64,000 nt of DNA from an uncultured Bacilli bacterium (GTDB taxonomy: Bacteria > Bacillota_I > Bacilli_A > RF39 > UBA660): the NCBI GenBank assembly GCA_947626565.1, contig CANQSQ010000001.1, positions 1 to 64,000 of the forward strand, given 5' to 3'. Shown one piece after another: positions 7,910-15,159 of the stretch. Each line of letters opens with the position of its first letter. The stretch's first letter is position 1. A program made the position numbers and the translations under genes. The notes below the pieces were generated by a model. It made no database searches, had not been told where the DNA came from, and saw only the letters and a program-made list of their open reading frames with translations.

Positions 7910-8012
7910 ATTTATCACTCCTTATCTTCAAAAACTATGATTTTTTCTTCCATATATTCTTGTATAGTAGTTTTTTAGATTTAATTTTCTTCAATACTAC
8001 CATCTAATAGTG

Positions 8013-8041
8013 ATTATAGCATATTTTTATATTATATTCAA
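8013..8041 (-). promoter_or_regulatory. Promoter of the 81-residue gene
   Basis: TTGAAT (8036-8041), 17-bp spacer and TATAAT (8013-8018) with extended TGC on the minus strand, placed between the thrS stop and the small gene. Confidence 0.7.
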
Positions 8042-8077
8042 AGATTTAGTTTCTATATTAGTTGTTTACTTTGGAAA

Positions 8078-9613
8078 TTATCTTTTGTTTATTTCAATTT
8101 TAATAAATTCTAAAAATTCAGCAATTGACATAGTTTTTGTTTCTTCGCTACCTAGTTTTCGGAAACTAATTAAATTATTATCTCTTTCATTATCTCCAAG
8201 TATCAAAGTTAAAGGGTTTTTCATAATGTTACTTTGTCTAATCTTTTTACCTAATTGTTCTTTTGAAATATCATATTCTACTCGTATATTTTCATCTTCT
8301 AAAAGTTGTTGAATTTTTCTACAATACTCGTCATGATATTTCATATTTATAGGGATAATATTAACTTGTACAGGAGAAAGCCAGATAGGCAAAACACCTT
8401 TAAATTGTTCTAAAAGTAAGGCTAAAAATCTTTCATATGATCCTAAAACGGCTCTATGGACCATTACAGGAGTTTGTTTTTCACCTTTTTCATCTATATA
8501 GAAAAGATTAAATCTTTTAGGCATAGCAAAGTCTAATTGTACAGTTGGAATTTGAATATCTCTACCTAAGGCATCTTTAAACATAAAATCTAATTTAGGT
8601 CCATATAAAGCAGCTTCACCTTCACACTTTTTGGCATTAAGTCCTAATTCATCAGATACTTCTTGCAATATTTGTTCACAAATATCCCAATCTTTTTTAC
8701 TACCAATATATTTTTCTTGATGATTATAATCTCTTACAGATAATGAAACCCAATGATTTTCCCATAATCCCATTCGTGAATAAAAATCTTTAATCAAATT
8801 GCACATATTAATAACTTCTTGTTTTACTTGATCTCTTCTACAAAATGAGTGGCCATCTTCAACTGTAATTGCATATACTCTTGATAGACTATTGCCTACG
8901 GCTCCTGGTAATTCAGCTCGATATTGTTTATCACTTTCCATATATCTAATAGGAAGATCTTTATAACTTCTTAATTTAGAAGCAAATATTTGGGTATGAT
9001 GAGGACATTGTACTGGTTTTAAGACAAATTTATGACCTTTTGGTGATTCTACTCTAAATAATTCATCATTAAACTTTTTAGCGTGACCAGAAGTTTCAAA
9101 TAAAGAAATATCAGCTAGAGATGGACAACTAACTTTCTGAAATCCATATTTCTTACATATTCTTTCAATCTCCTTTTGTAAAGCATCTTTTACGATAGTT
9201 CCTCTTGGAGTATATAATGGTAAACCAGCTCCTACATAATCTGAAAAACAAAATAAATCTAATTCTTGACCTATTTTTCGATGATCTCTTTCTTTGGCTT
9301 CAGCTAAAAATTCATTATATTTGTCTAGTTCTTCTTGACTAGAAAAACTTTTACCTACAACTCTATTTATCATTTCATTACTAGCGTTACCGTTGTAATA
9401 AACACCACTTACTCTTAAAATTTTTACATAGATAGAATTATCTAATTTTCTTATTTCACTTTCTATTTGACTAAAGTCTTTTTCACTTACTTGTTCATCA
9501 GCTTTAAATTCATAATAAAATTCGTCATCATTATAAGACATACTATCAAGTCTTATATTATTATAATTTTTATTAATTACTTGTTTAAGTAATTCACAAC
9601 ATTTTTTATTCAT
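8078..9613 (-). CDS. thrS: Threonine--tRNA ligase, short form without editing domain
   Basis: A 511-residue class II synthetase that charges tRNA-Thr. The three zinc ligands of ThrRS are present: Cys203 in PVQCPHH, His255 in VEDGHSFCRR and His386 in MVHRAVLGS. Motif 2 (RYMESDKQYRAE) and motif 3 (GSYERFLALL) are clear. The anticodon-binding domain occupies about 405-511 (SPVQVNIIPI onward, TLILGDNERDNN). Bacterial ThrRS is usually about 640 residues with N-terminal TGS and HxxxH editing domains. Here only about 105 poorly conserved residues precede the catalytic core, and the editing His/Cys motifs are absent, as in mycoplasmal and mitochondrial ThrRS. Expression is controlled by the T-box at 9684-9895. 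AGAAGG precedes the ATG, which overlaps the stop of a 22-codon upstream ORF. Confidence 0.95.
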   Translation of the reverse strand: MNKKCCELLKQVINKNYNNIRLDSMSYNDDEFYYEFKADEQVSEKDFSQIESEIRKLDNSIYVKILRVSGVYYNGNASNEMINRVVGKSFSSQEELDKYNEFLAEAKERDHRKIGQELDLFCFSDYVGAGLPLYTPRGTIVKDALQKEIERICKKYGFQKVSCPSLADISLFETSGHAKKFNDELFRVESPKGHKFVLKPVQCPHHTQIFASKLRSYKDLPIRYMESDKQYRAELPGAVGNSLSRVYAITVEDGHSFCRRDQVKQEVINMCNLIKDFYSRMGLWENHWVSLSVRDYNHQEKYIGSKKDWDICEQILQEVSDELGLNAKKCEGEAALYGPKLDFMFKDALGRDIQIPTVQLDFAMPKRFNLFYIDEKGEKQTPVMVHRAVLGSYERFLALLLEQFKGVLPIWLSPVQVNIIPINMKYHDEYCRKIQQLLEDENIRVEYDISKEQLGKKIRQSNIMKNPLTLILGDNERDNNLISFRKLGSEETKTMSIAEFLEFIKIEINKR

Positions 9614-9674
9614 ACTTTACCTTCTTTCTTTTACTTTTGATTGGAATGATTGGGGTCGTGTCTTCTTGGGTCAT
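9606..9674 (-). CDS. 22-codon upstream ORF coupled to thrS
   Basis: The ORF starts at the ATG at 9674, with a very good AAAGGAGATGGTGAA upstream, immediately after the T-box terminator. It begins MTQEDTTPIIPIKSK, continues with a basic tail and stops at a TAA that overlaps the thrS start (the thrS ATG lies at 9611-9613). Three of the first seven residues are Thr, encoded by ACC, ACG and ACC. The layout is that of a translationally coupled leader ORF: ribosomes finishing it would reinitiate on thrS. It is too short for family evidence, and the peptide product may be irrelevant. Confidence 0.45.
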   Translation of the reverse strand: MTQEDTTPIIPIKSKRKKVKYE

Positions 9675-9683
9675 TTCACCATC

Positions 9684-9895
9684 TCCTTTTAAATAAAAAG
9701 AGAATGATACCATTATAGGAGTCTATTTTAGACGGTACCATCCTCTTATTTTTCTTAATTTATTTAACCGATAAGTTCGGGCAATCTCTTTCAAGTGCAA
9801 CTAATAGGTAGTAATTATTATGATTATTTATTATCTTTCACCAAACGATAACTCTCTTTAAAATAAAACTTTAATAATCTTGTCCTATATCATAG
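9684..9895 (-). promoter_or_regulatory. T-box riboswitch of thrS, Thr (ACU) specifier
   Basis: Reading leftward, Stem I starts with ATAGG (9884-9888), which pairs with CCTAT (9804-9808). AGAGAG and the apical TTATC-GTTTGGTGAAA-GATAA element match the T-box Stem I signature. Just before CCTAT lies ACT A (9809-9812), a Thr codon in the specifier position. The T-box core AGGATGGTACCG lies at about 9733-9744. The antiterminator pairs AGGA...GTCTA with TAGAC...TCCT. The competing terminator pairs AAGAGGATGGTACC (9734-9747) with GGTATCATTCTCTT (9698-9711) before TTTATTT. Uncharged tRNA-Thr would therefore switch on thrS. Confidence 0.9.
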
Positions 9896-9908
9896 TATTT
9901 ATATTTAT

Positions 9909-9937
9909 ATTATACCTTTTTATATTTTTTAGCAATA
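9909..9937 (-). promoter_or_regulatory. Promoter of the T-box/thrS transcript
   Basis: TATAAT at 9909-9914 on the minus strand, just upstream of Stem I, with a weak ATTGCT/TTGCTA -35 about 15-16 bp away. The position fits initiation at about 9902. Confidence 0.55.
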
Positions 9938-9939
9938 AA

Positions 9940-9972
9940 ATTAAAAGTCTACTACTGATTGTAATAGACTTT
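9940..9972 (-). terminator. Probable terminator between the Thr-rich mini-ORF and the T-box
   Basis: AAAGTCTATTAC and GTAGTAGACTTT form a 12-bp stem with one T-G wobble and a short loop, followed by TTAATTTTATT on the minus strand. It would separate the 10021-10086 transcript from the thrS leader. Confidence 0.55.
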
Positions 9973-10020
9973 GCAAAAAACTTAATTGATATTTTTTATA
10001 GTTAAGCAATGCTAAAACAA

Positions 10021-10086
10021 TCAATATTTAATAATTGATTTTAATGTCGTTGTATTAATTGTCGTTGTTAATTGATTGTTTTTCAT
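10021..10086 (-). CDS. Threonine-rich 21-residue leader-like mini-ORF
   Basis: The reading frame has GAAAGGAAG about 8 nt before its ATG, a TGA stop and a textbook promoter (10115-10143). The peptide reads MKNNQLTTTINTTTLKSII and then Lys-Tyr. Six of 21 residues are Thr, in two runs encoded ACA ACG ACA. Flanking AACAATCAAT and ATTGATTGTT can pair across the ORF, and a terminator follows. The build resembles a thrL-type attenuation peptide, but the next gene (thrS) already has its own promoter and T-box. The two Thr runs come from an imperfect direct repeat, so chance is possible. No family evidence exists. Confidence 0.45.
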   Translation of the reverse strand: MKNNQLTTTINTTTLKSIIKY

Positions 10087-10114
10087 TAAAATTCTTCCTT
10101 TCAAAAGCACTTAA

Positions 10115-10143
10115 AATATATCATATATATGCTAATTTGTCAA
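10115..10143 (-). promoter_or_regulatory. Consensus promoter of the Thr-rich mini-ORF
   Basis: Perfect TTGACA (10138-10143), 17-bp spacer and TATATT (10115-10120) preceded by TGA on the minus strand, about 25 nt before the mini-ORF ATG. Confidence 0.75.
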
Positions 10144-10236
10144 ATTGTGGGTAATAATTATACCAATATCATTATTGGCAAAATATTTCATATATTTAGT
10201 TTTGAAAATACTAAATAGGTTCTTAAGCTAGAAATT

Positions 10237-10317
10237 CTATACCAAAATATTACCTAAAAAAACTAAAAGAAAGATTATTAGTAATAGTGATAGAATAAAA
10301 AAGTTCTTCTTTTCCAT
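10237..10317 (-). CDS. 26-residue single-pass membrane mini-protein
   Basis: This is a small ORF starting MEKKNFFILSLLLIIFLLVF and ending Leu-Gly-Asn-Ile-Leu-Val, with GGGAAGGGA upstream of the ATG and a promoter-like element at 10455-10483. The charged four-residue start followed by about 18 hydrophobic residues is the classic shape of a small membrane peptide (toxin, regulator or transporter subunit). A leader of about 135 nt precedes it. There is no homology evidence that I can see, and the coding call rests on SD, promoter and composition. It lies upstream of the Thr-rich mini-ORF in the same orientation. Confidence 0.5.
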   Translation of the reverse strand: MEKKNFFILSLLLIIFLLVFLGNILV

Positions 10318-10454
10318 AATCTATCCCTTCCCTTTTATTATTAGTTTTAAGTTAGAAATTATTACTTGTTTAAAAGTAGTATAGCTTTTTAGTTGCAAGT
10401 AAGTATTTTTAGAACAAGCCCATATCTTATTATTTTCGATTCTTATTATGATTT

Positions 10455-10483
10455 ATTGTATCATAAATAATATTTATTGTCAG
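10455..10483 (-). promoter_or_regulatory. Promoter upstream of the membrane mini-protein
   Basis: CTGACA (10478-10483), 17-bp spacer and TACAAT (10455-10460) with extended TGA on the minus strand. Confidence 0.6.
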
Positions 10484-10611
10484 TATTTTAGATATTTTTT
10501 AAACTTTTAATTACTTTTTTGGGAAGAAATTTATAAATATTAAAAATTATTTTAGTACTTAAGTAATTAATAAAAATATTTGAAAGTATACAAATTTATT
10601 ATAAAATTTAG

Positions 10612-10617
10612 TATAAT
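10612..10617 (+). promoter_or_regulatory. -10 box of the 10654 gene
   Basis: TATAAT 36 nt before the ATG. The -35 region (TACAAA at 10589-10594) is weak, so only the -10 is well supported. Confidence 0.5.
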
Positions 10618-10653
10618 TACTATAAGAAATTTTTTACGGGAAAGAAGGATATT

Positions 10654-11193
10654 ATGAGTAACGAAATGGTAGTAAAAAAACTAGGGTTTATAAATGAAGA
10701 AGAATATTTACTATACAAAGATGTTTGTTGTGATAGGCTTGTTTTACCGATACCAAACTCTTTTGAAGAGATTCTAGCTGGTTTAGATAATTTTGGTTAC
10801 GATCATGACAAAGAAGGATTTGAAAAATATATTGAAGAAAATAAGCTTTTAGAATTATTTGATAAAGTTAAAACTATGTCTTTACTAGATAGGTTTATTG
10901 AAATATATATTTATAATACTAAGCAATTTTCGTTGACCTTATCAATGAAAGATATGATTATCAAGCAAATTGCAGAGGCTGAGAAATTGGGTGATATTAA
11001 TAAGGTGCAGGAATTAAATAAACAGTTAATGGCAATAGAAAATTTAAAAGAAAATTATTATCAGTCAATGTTTTATATTTTGGATCAAGTTAAGTTTCGT
11101 TTATCACGTGAGGATGAAATCAAGTTTAACGATATTATAACTTCAACAATTAAAATAACTTATAAGTCAAATGAGGAACCACGAAAAATATAA
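10654..11193 (+). CDS. Hypothetical helical protein
   Basis: A 179-residue soluble acidic protein that I do not recognise. GAAGG is 6 nt before the ATG. After a beta-like start (VVKKLGFINEEEYLLYKDVCCDR) it is largely helical. Residues about 100-125 (AEAEKLGDINKVQELNKQLMAIENLKENYY) look like a coiled-coil hairpin, followed by a polar tail. There is no signal peptide or membrane segment. It is monocistronic with a bidirectional terminator immediately downstream. It lies in an accessory stretch next to the HopA1-like operon, but nothing links them functionally. Confidence 0.65.
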   Translation: MSNEMVVKKLGFINEEEYLLYKDVCCDRLVLPIPNSFEEILAGLDNFGYDHDKEGFEKYIEENKLLELFDKVKTMSLLDRFIEIYIYNTKQFSLTLSMKDMIIKQIAEAEKLGDINKVQELNKQLMAIENLKENYYQSMFYILDQVKFRLSREDEIKFNDIITSTIKITYKSNEEPRKI

Positions 11194-11212
11194 AGACTTT
11201 AATTATATAAAT

Positions 11213-11252
11213 AAAAACTAAGTAACAGTCAAAGCGTTCACTTAGTTTTTTG
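11213..11252. terminator. Bidirectional terminator between convergent genes
   Basis: AAAACTAAGT (11214-11223) and ACTTAGTTTT (11240-11249) form a stem flanked by an A run on the left and a T run on the right. It can stop both the 10654 gene (plus) and the 11276 gene (minus). Confidence 0.8.
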
Positions 11253-11275
11253 TTGGTTGAATTACTATTAAATTG

Positions 11276-12946
11276 TTAATGTAAAGCATTGGTTGAAGTC
11301 TTGTTAGAATTATTTTTGGTAGATGAGTAATCATTGAGCATATCATTTAATTGGTCATTTTTTTGTATTCCCATTAATTTTTTATTTAGCTCTTGTAATC
11401 TTTTTAGAGATTCATGTTGGTTAAATCTGATAGTAGTTTCAAACGTTGTTTTAGGTTGTTGGGTTTGGGATTTAGATACTTGTTGTGTGTTTTGATAATT
11501 ATGTTGATTAGATGGGTTTTGCTGATTTCGTTGATTAGATGTTTTTTGGACATAGTTTTGTATTTTGGAAACAGCTGCTAAATCAAAACAATATTTATTA
11601 GGGTCAACACCATATCTGCGAGCACTATTTTTTATTTCTTGTTGCAATTCTTCGATATAGGTATGATCATTGTTAGCTATTTGTATTGCAACCTGGTTTA
11701 AAACGTAGCTAATATCAGTATTAGTTATATACTTTGAGTGGTTATGTAGTGGTATATAAATATTGGGAATATTTTCATAATCACTACTATGGCAAATTTT
11801 ATTTAAATGGTAAGGCATTTCTTGTTGGACTTTTTGGTACACTTTATTTCTAAGTTGTGGATGATTTAAATCTGCTAGTGAATAACCAATTTTTTGTATT
11901 GTGGTTGAAGGAGTATAAGTAGTATTTTTTTGTTCTGCTAATTTTTTGTCATCTTCAGCCATATAATTGTAGTTCTTTTCTAAAGAAGCAAAAAACTTAT
12001 CGGTGGTCAATATAGAAATATAATCAATAAAATCTATAGTTTTTCCTTGATATTTTATTTGTTTATATTGATTATTAAAAACCCAGTTTTTGGTACATTT
12101 TTCTAAAGCCTCTTCAAGAGCCTTAGATCTAACTTCATTGAATGATTGATTTTTGCCACTTGGAGTTTGTCCTGGTTCAGAACCGTAACCAATCCAACCA
12201 TCTATTTTCCCCGTTAAAACAGGAGGTTCTTTAACCCGTGAAATTAAATTTGGATGTTCTTTTTTGATTTCTTGTAAAATTTCTACATATTTCATTAAAT
12301 CAGCAGTTGAACAATATATGACCATGGTATCGTCTCTGCCACCATATTCATCAAATTTAAAATAATATGGTATGTGACGTTGGACACATTTTTTTATAAA
12401 ATAGATTGCCATTTGGTAAGTATCAACACTTTCAGTGTCAATATAAAGTCTATGTTCAACTTCAGGATAAGGATCTTTTTTAGCAGTAAGATGTCTTGAA
12501 CATACATGAACAAAACCTGTGCATTCTCCCATAGCTGTCCAACGATATTTATCAATAGCCCTATCTAATTCATCATCGCCTGTACTTTTATTGAAATAAC
12601 TATTAGCTTCTTTTTCGGTAGTTACATTAGGTACTTTCTTTAAATACTCACGTAATTTAATAAAATCTTTGCCATAAGAACCATTTCTATATAGTCTTAA
12701 AAATTCATCTTTAGTGATAGATACAATACTATTTTTCCACATATTAAAGAGCATGGCATAAAAATAGTCGGCATCACTGGGATAGTATTCTCCATGTTTG
12801 TATTTTTTAGGTACCGTTTTTGTTAGATTACTATAAAAACTAGAGAATGCATGAGAACAATTCGAATAGGCGGCAATTATTTTTTTGATATTATTAATAT
12901 CATCTAGTGGATTTTGTATTTGGTTATATAAATCTTTTAGTTCCAT
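11276..12946 (-). CDS. HopA1-like protein, tandem paralog B
   Basis: A 556-residue cytoplasmic protein. The middle (about residues 165-290) reads HRLYIDTES...FKFDEYGGRDDTMVIY...EPPVLTGKIDGWIGYGSEPG...SFNEVRSKALEEAL. That order of features resembles the HopA1 effector family (Pfam HopA1): a conserved R-D-D, a P-x-L-T segment, a Gly-rich P-G turn and an SF-x-x-x-R helix. The N-terminal 130 residues and the C-terminal part (NPNIY/NKYCFD helices, then a Gln/Asn-rich linker near 470-510 and a coiled coil SLKRLQELNKKL) are shared with the neighbour at 12970-14496. No signal peptide is seen. AAAGGAG precedes the ATG. It is the third gene of a three-gene operon. The activity of the family is poorly known, so the function is open. 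Confidence 0.6.
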   Translation of the reverse strand: MELKDLYNQIQNPLDDINNIKKIIAAYSNCSHAFSSFYSNLTKTVPKKYKHGEYYPSDADYFYAMLFNMWKNSIVSITKDEFLRLYRNGSYGKDFIKLREYLKKVPNVTTEKEANSYFNKSTGDDELDRAIDKYRWTAMGECTGFVHVCSRHLTAKKDPYPEVEHRLYIDTESVDTYQMAIYFIKKCVQRHIPYYFKFDEYGGRDDTMVIYCSTADLMKYVEILQEIKKEHPNLISRVKEPPVLTGKIDGWIGYGSEPGQTPSGKNQSFNEVRSKALEEALEKCTKNWVFNNQYKQIKYQGKTIDFIDYISILTTDKFFASLEKNYNYMAEDDKKLAEQKNTTYTPSTTIQKIGYSLADLNHPQLRNKVYQKVQQEMPYHLNKICHSSDYENIPNIYIPLHNHSKYITNTDISYVLNQVAIQIANNDHTYIEELQQEIKNSARRYGVDPNKYCFDLAAVSKIQNYVQKTSNQRNQQNPSNQHNYQNTQQVSKSQTQQPKTTFETTIRFNQHESLKRLQELNKKLMGIQKNDQLNDMLNDYSSTKNNSNKTSTNALH

Positions 12947-12969
12947 TGTTAATCTCCTTTCCTATTTTT

Positions 12970-14496
12970 TTAATATGAAATTCCCGTTGTTTCTTGAGTA
13001 GAATTATCTTTTGCTGATGAGTAATTATTAAGCATATCATTTAGGTGTTGATTTTTTTGCATACTTGCTAATTTTTTATTTAACGCCTTTAATCTTTTTA
13101 AAGAATCTTGTTGCTCAAATTGTAAAGTTTCTAAATTATTTTTAGATTTTGGGGGTTGAGGTGTTTGACGTGTAGTCTGATTATTACTTTGGTTAAACAT
13201 TTTTTGGGAATAATATTGAATTTTGGAAATAGCTGCAGTATCAAAGCAATATTTATTAGGATCAATGCCATATTTATGAGCACTATTTTTTATTTCTTGT
13301 TGTATTTTTTCTACGTATTTAGGGTCTGCTTCAGCTATTTTGCTAGCAATCTCGTGGATAACTTTACTAAGGTTAGCGATGGATATAGACTCTTTTTGAT
13401 TATTTTTTAGTTTTATTTCAATAGCGGGGATATTTGTATAATCACTACTATGACAAATGGCATTTAATCGTGAAGGCAATTCTCTTTTAATAATTTGATA
13501 AATTTTGTCTCTAAATTGTTTATTTTGCAAATCATAATTATTGTTGTTGGCTAAAAAATTTAAAAAGTTTTTAGCTACTGCTTCAGAAATATAATCAATA
13601 AGACTCAACTTTTTTTCAGCAATTCTTATTTGTTTATTTTGATACTTAAGAATCCAGTCTTTGGTATTCTTATCTATAATATTCTCAATTATCTTACTTC
13701 TAAGGTCATGAAATGATTGTTTTTTGCCATCTGGAGTTCTTCCTGGTGAAGAGCCATAACCAATCCAACCATCTATTTTTCCTGTTAAAACGGGTGGATT
13801 GTTAAATTTAGCAATAAATTCAGGATGCTCTTTTTTGATTTCTTGTAAAATTTCTATATATTTCATTAAATTAGCAGTTGAAGTATATATGACTATGATA
13901 TCATCTCTATTATTAAGTTCAGAATCAAATTTAAAATCATATGCTATATTATGTTGCATACATTTTTTTATAAAATAAGTTGCCATTTTATATACATAAC
14001 AACTTTCACAATTAAGATATAGCCTATGTTCGGATTTTTGACAAGGGACTTTTTTGGCAGTAAAATCTATTGAGTCAATATAATCAAAATATGGATCATC
14101 TATCCAACGATATTTCTTAATAGCTTTGTCTAATTCGGCATTCCCTGTACTTTTTTTAAAAAAAAGTTGAACTTCTTTATGCGTAGTTACATAAGGAACA
14201 TTTTTTAAGTACTCACGTAATTTAATAAAATCTTTGCCATAAGCGCCCTTTTTATATAGTTCAAGGAATTCGTCATTAGTAATAGATACAATACTCTTTT
14301 TCCACAAATTAAACAACATAGCATAAAAATAGTCTTTATCCTTGGGATAATATTCTCCCTGTTGATACACTTTAGGTTCACTTCTGATTAATCCAATATA
14401 AAAATCGTCGTTTGAATAGGCACTAATTAATTTTTTGATATTATTAATGTCATCAATAGGATTTTTTATTTGGCTATATAAATCTTTTAGTTCCAT
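12970..14496 (-). CDS. HopA1-like protein, tandem paralog A
   Basis: 508 residues, clearly paralogous to 11276-12946 from end to end. Both begin MELKDLYxQIxNPxDDINNIKK and both carry SIVSIT(N/K)DEFLxLY, TGKIDGWIGYGSxPGxTPxGKxQSF and the C-terminal coiled coil LKxLNKKLxxMQKNxxLNDMLNxYSS. The HopA1-like core lies near residues 165-285 (RLYLNCES, RDDIIVIYTSTANLMKYIEILQEIKKEHP). This copy is shorter in the N-terminal insertion and the Gln/Asn-rich linker. It begins 3 nt after the stop of the 14500-15030 gene, with GAGGTAAC before the ATG. The tandem duplication suggests diversification. No catalytic function can be claimed. Confidence 0.6.
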   Translation of the reverse strand: MELKDLYSQIKNPIDDINNIKKLISAYSNDDFYIGLIRSEPKVYQQGEYYPKDKDYFYAMLFNLWKKSIVSITNDEFLELYKKGAYGKDFIKLREYLKNVPYVTTHKEVQLFFKKSTGNAELDKAIKKYRWIDDPYFDYIDSIDFTAKKVPCQKSEHRLYLNCESCYVYKMATYFIKKCMQHNIAYDFKFDSELNNRDDIIVIYTSTANLMKYIEILQEIKKEHPEFIAKFNNPPVLTGKIDGWIGYGSSPGRTPDGKKQSFHDLRSKIIENIIDKNTKDWILKYQNKQIRIAEKKLSLIDYISEAVAKNFLNFLANNNNYDLQNKQFRDKIYQIIKRELPSRLNAICHSSDYTNIPAIEIKLKNNQKESISIANLSKVIHEIASKIAEADPKYVEKIQQEIKNSAHKYGIDPNKYCFDTAAISKIQYYSQKMFNQSNNQTTRQTPQPPKSKNNLETLQFEQQDSLKRLKALNKKLASMQKNQHLNDMLNNYSSAKDNSTQETTGISY

Positions 14497-14499
14497 TTG

Positions 14500-15030
14500 T
14501 TACCTCATTTCTGCTTTATCATTGTTCTTTAAAGTTTCTTGAGTAATTTTTTTGATTATTTCAGAAAAATTTAAAATGGTACTTATTTTACTTAATTCAT
14601 CTATTTCTTGGTCATAGGTTCCAACAATTTTAAATTTATAATTGTAGTTTAATTCCCAGTATTTGTAGCACTCAGGTTCTTGGTCAGTAAAATAATTGTT
14701 GGCTAATTTTCTTAAATCAATTTGTTCTAAGTCAGAAATGATTTTTTCTATATTAGGTACTTTTTCTTCAGATTCAATAGTTTTTTCTTCTAATGTTTCT
14801 TTGTCTAAATAAGTATGGGTAATAATTTTATGCCATTCATATTTATATTCGTCATCATTTTTTGTGCATTTTAATTCAACACTAGTAGAAATAAGCATTC
14901 CTGGAGCAATATCTTCTATTGAATCCCAATAATGATGAATTAATTTTAAATTATACAATTTAAACGGTTGCACTTCTCGTTCTACTTTTATATTTTCTAA
15001 TTCAGCTTCTGTAATAAAATTTTCTTCCAT
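14500..15030 (-). CDS. Hypothetical partner of the HopA1-like pair
   Basis: A 176-residue acidic soluble protein, first gene of the operon with the two HopA1-like genes. The sequence alternates strands such as FKLYNLKLIHHYW, GMLISTSVELKC and YKYEWHKIITHTYL with charged loops, then a helical C terminus (ISTILNFSEIIKKITQETL). This could be a small beta domain with a helical tail, the shape of a chaperone or immunity-like partner, but that is speculation. AGAGGTGAAA precedes the ATG, and an extended -10 (TGATATACT) lies about 25 nt upstream. Confidence 0.6.
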   Translation of the reverse strand: MEENFITEAELENIKVEREVQPFKLYNLKLIHHYWDSIEDIAPGMLISTSVELKCTKNDDEYKYEWHKIITHTYLDKETLEEKTIESEEKVPNIEKIISDLEQIDLRKLANNYFTDQEPECYKYWELNYNYKFKIVGTYDQEIDELSKISTILNFSEIIKKITQETLKNNDKAEMR

Positions 15031-15107
15031 AAAGATTTCACCTCTATTATGAGTATATCATATTTTTGGCTTTTTTAGTGATTTACTTATTTTTTTTAAC
15101 TTGTTCT

Positions 15108-15135
15108 TGCTCTTTTTTAATAATTGTAGTAAAAT
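15108..15135 (+). promoter_or_regulatory. Promoter of the transglutaminase-like gene
   Basis: TTGCTC, a 17-bp spacer and TAAAAT (15130-15135) on the plus strand. Because this -10 abuts the ATG at 15136, translation must start at the later ATG at 15160. Confidence 0.55.
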
Positions 15136-15159
15136 ATGAGTGTTTTTTGGGGGCTTAAA

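Larger units (their letters stand above)
10318..10653. other. Gene-free divergent intergenic region
   Basis: About 335 bp holding a minus-strand promoter (10455-10483) with a long leader toward the mini-protein and a plus-strand -10 box (10612-10617) toward the 10654 gene. A GCTTGTT...AACAAG pairing exists in the minus-strand leader. I see no further gene or repeat. Confidence 0.5.

Noticed and set aside
7935..8003. 22-codon basic ORF starting at 8003, between the thrS end and the 81-residue gene
   Set aside because: No Shine-Dalgarno. The ATG would be nearly at the transcription start of the 8013-8041 promoter, and the Lys-rich composition is what random A-rich DNA gives.
8010..8312. 100-codon plus-strand frame opposite thrS
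   Set aside because: Antisense to the conserved thrS C terminus, with hydrophobic low-complexity composition. It is a shadow frame, like the other plus-strand frames opposite the large minus-strand genes.
15136..15159. Earlier ATG of the transglutaminase-like gene
   Set aside because: It abuts the TAAAAT -10 box, so it would not be in the transcript. The ATG at 15160 has a GGGGGC SD.
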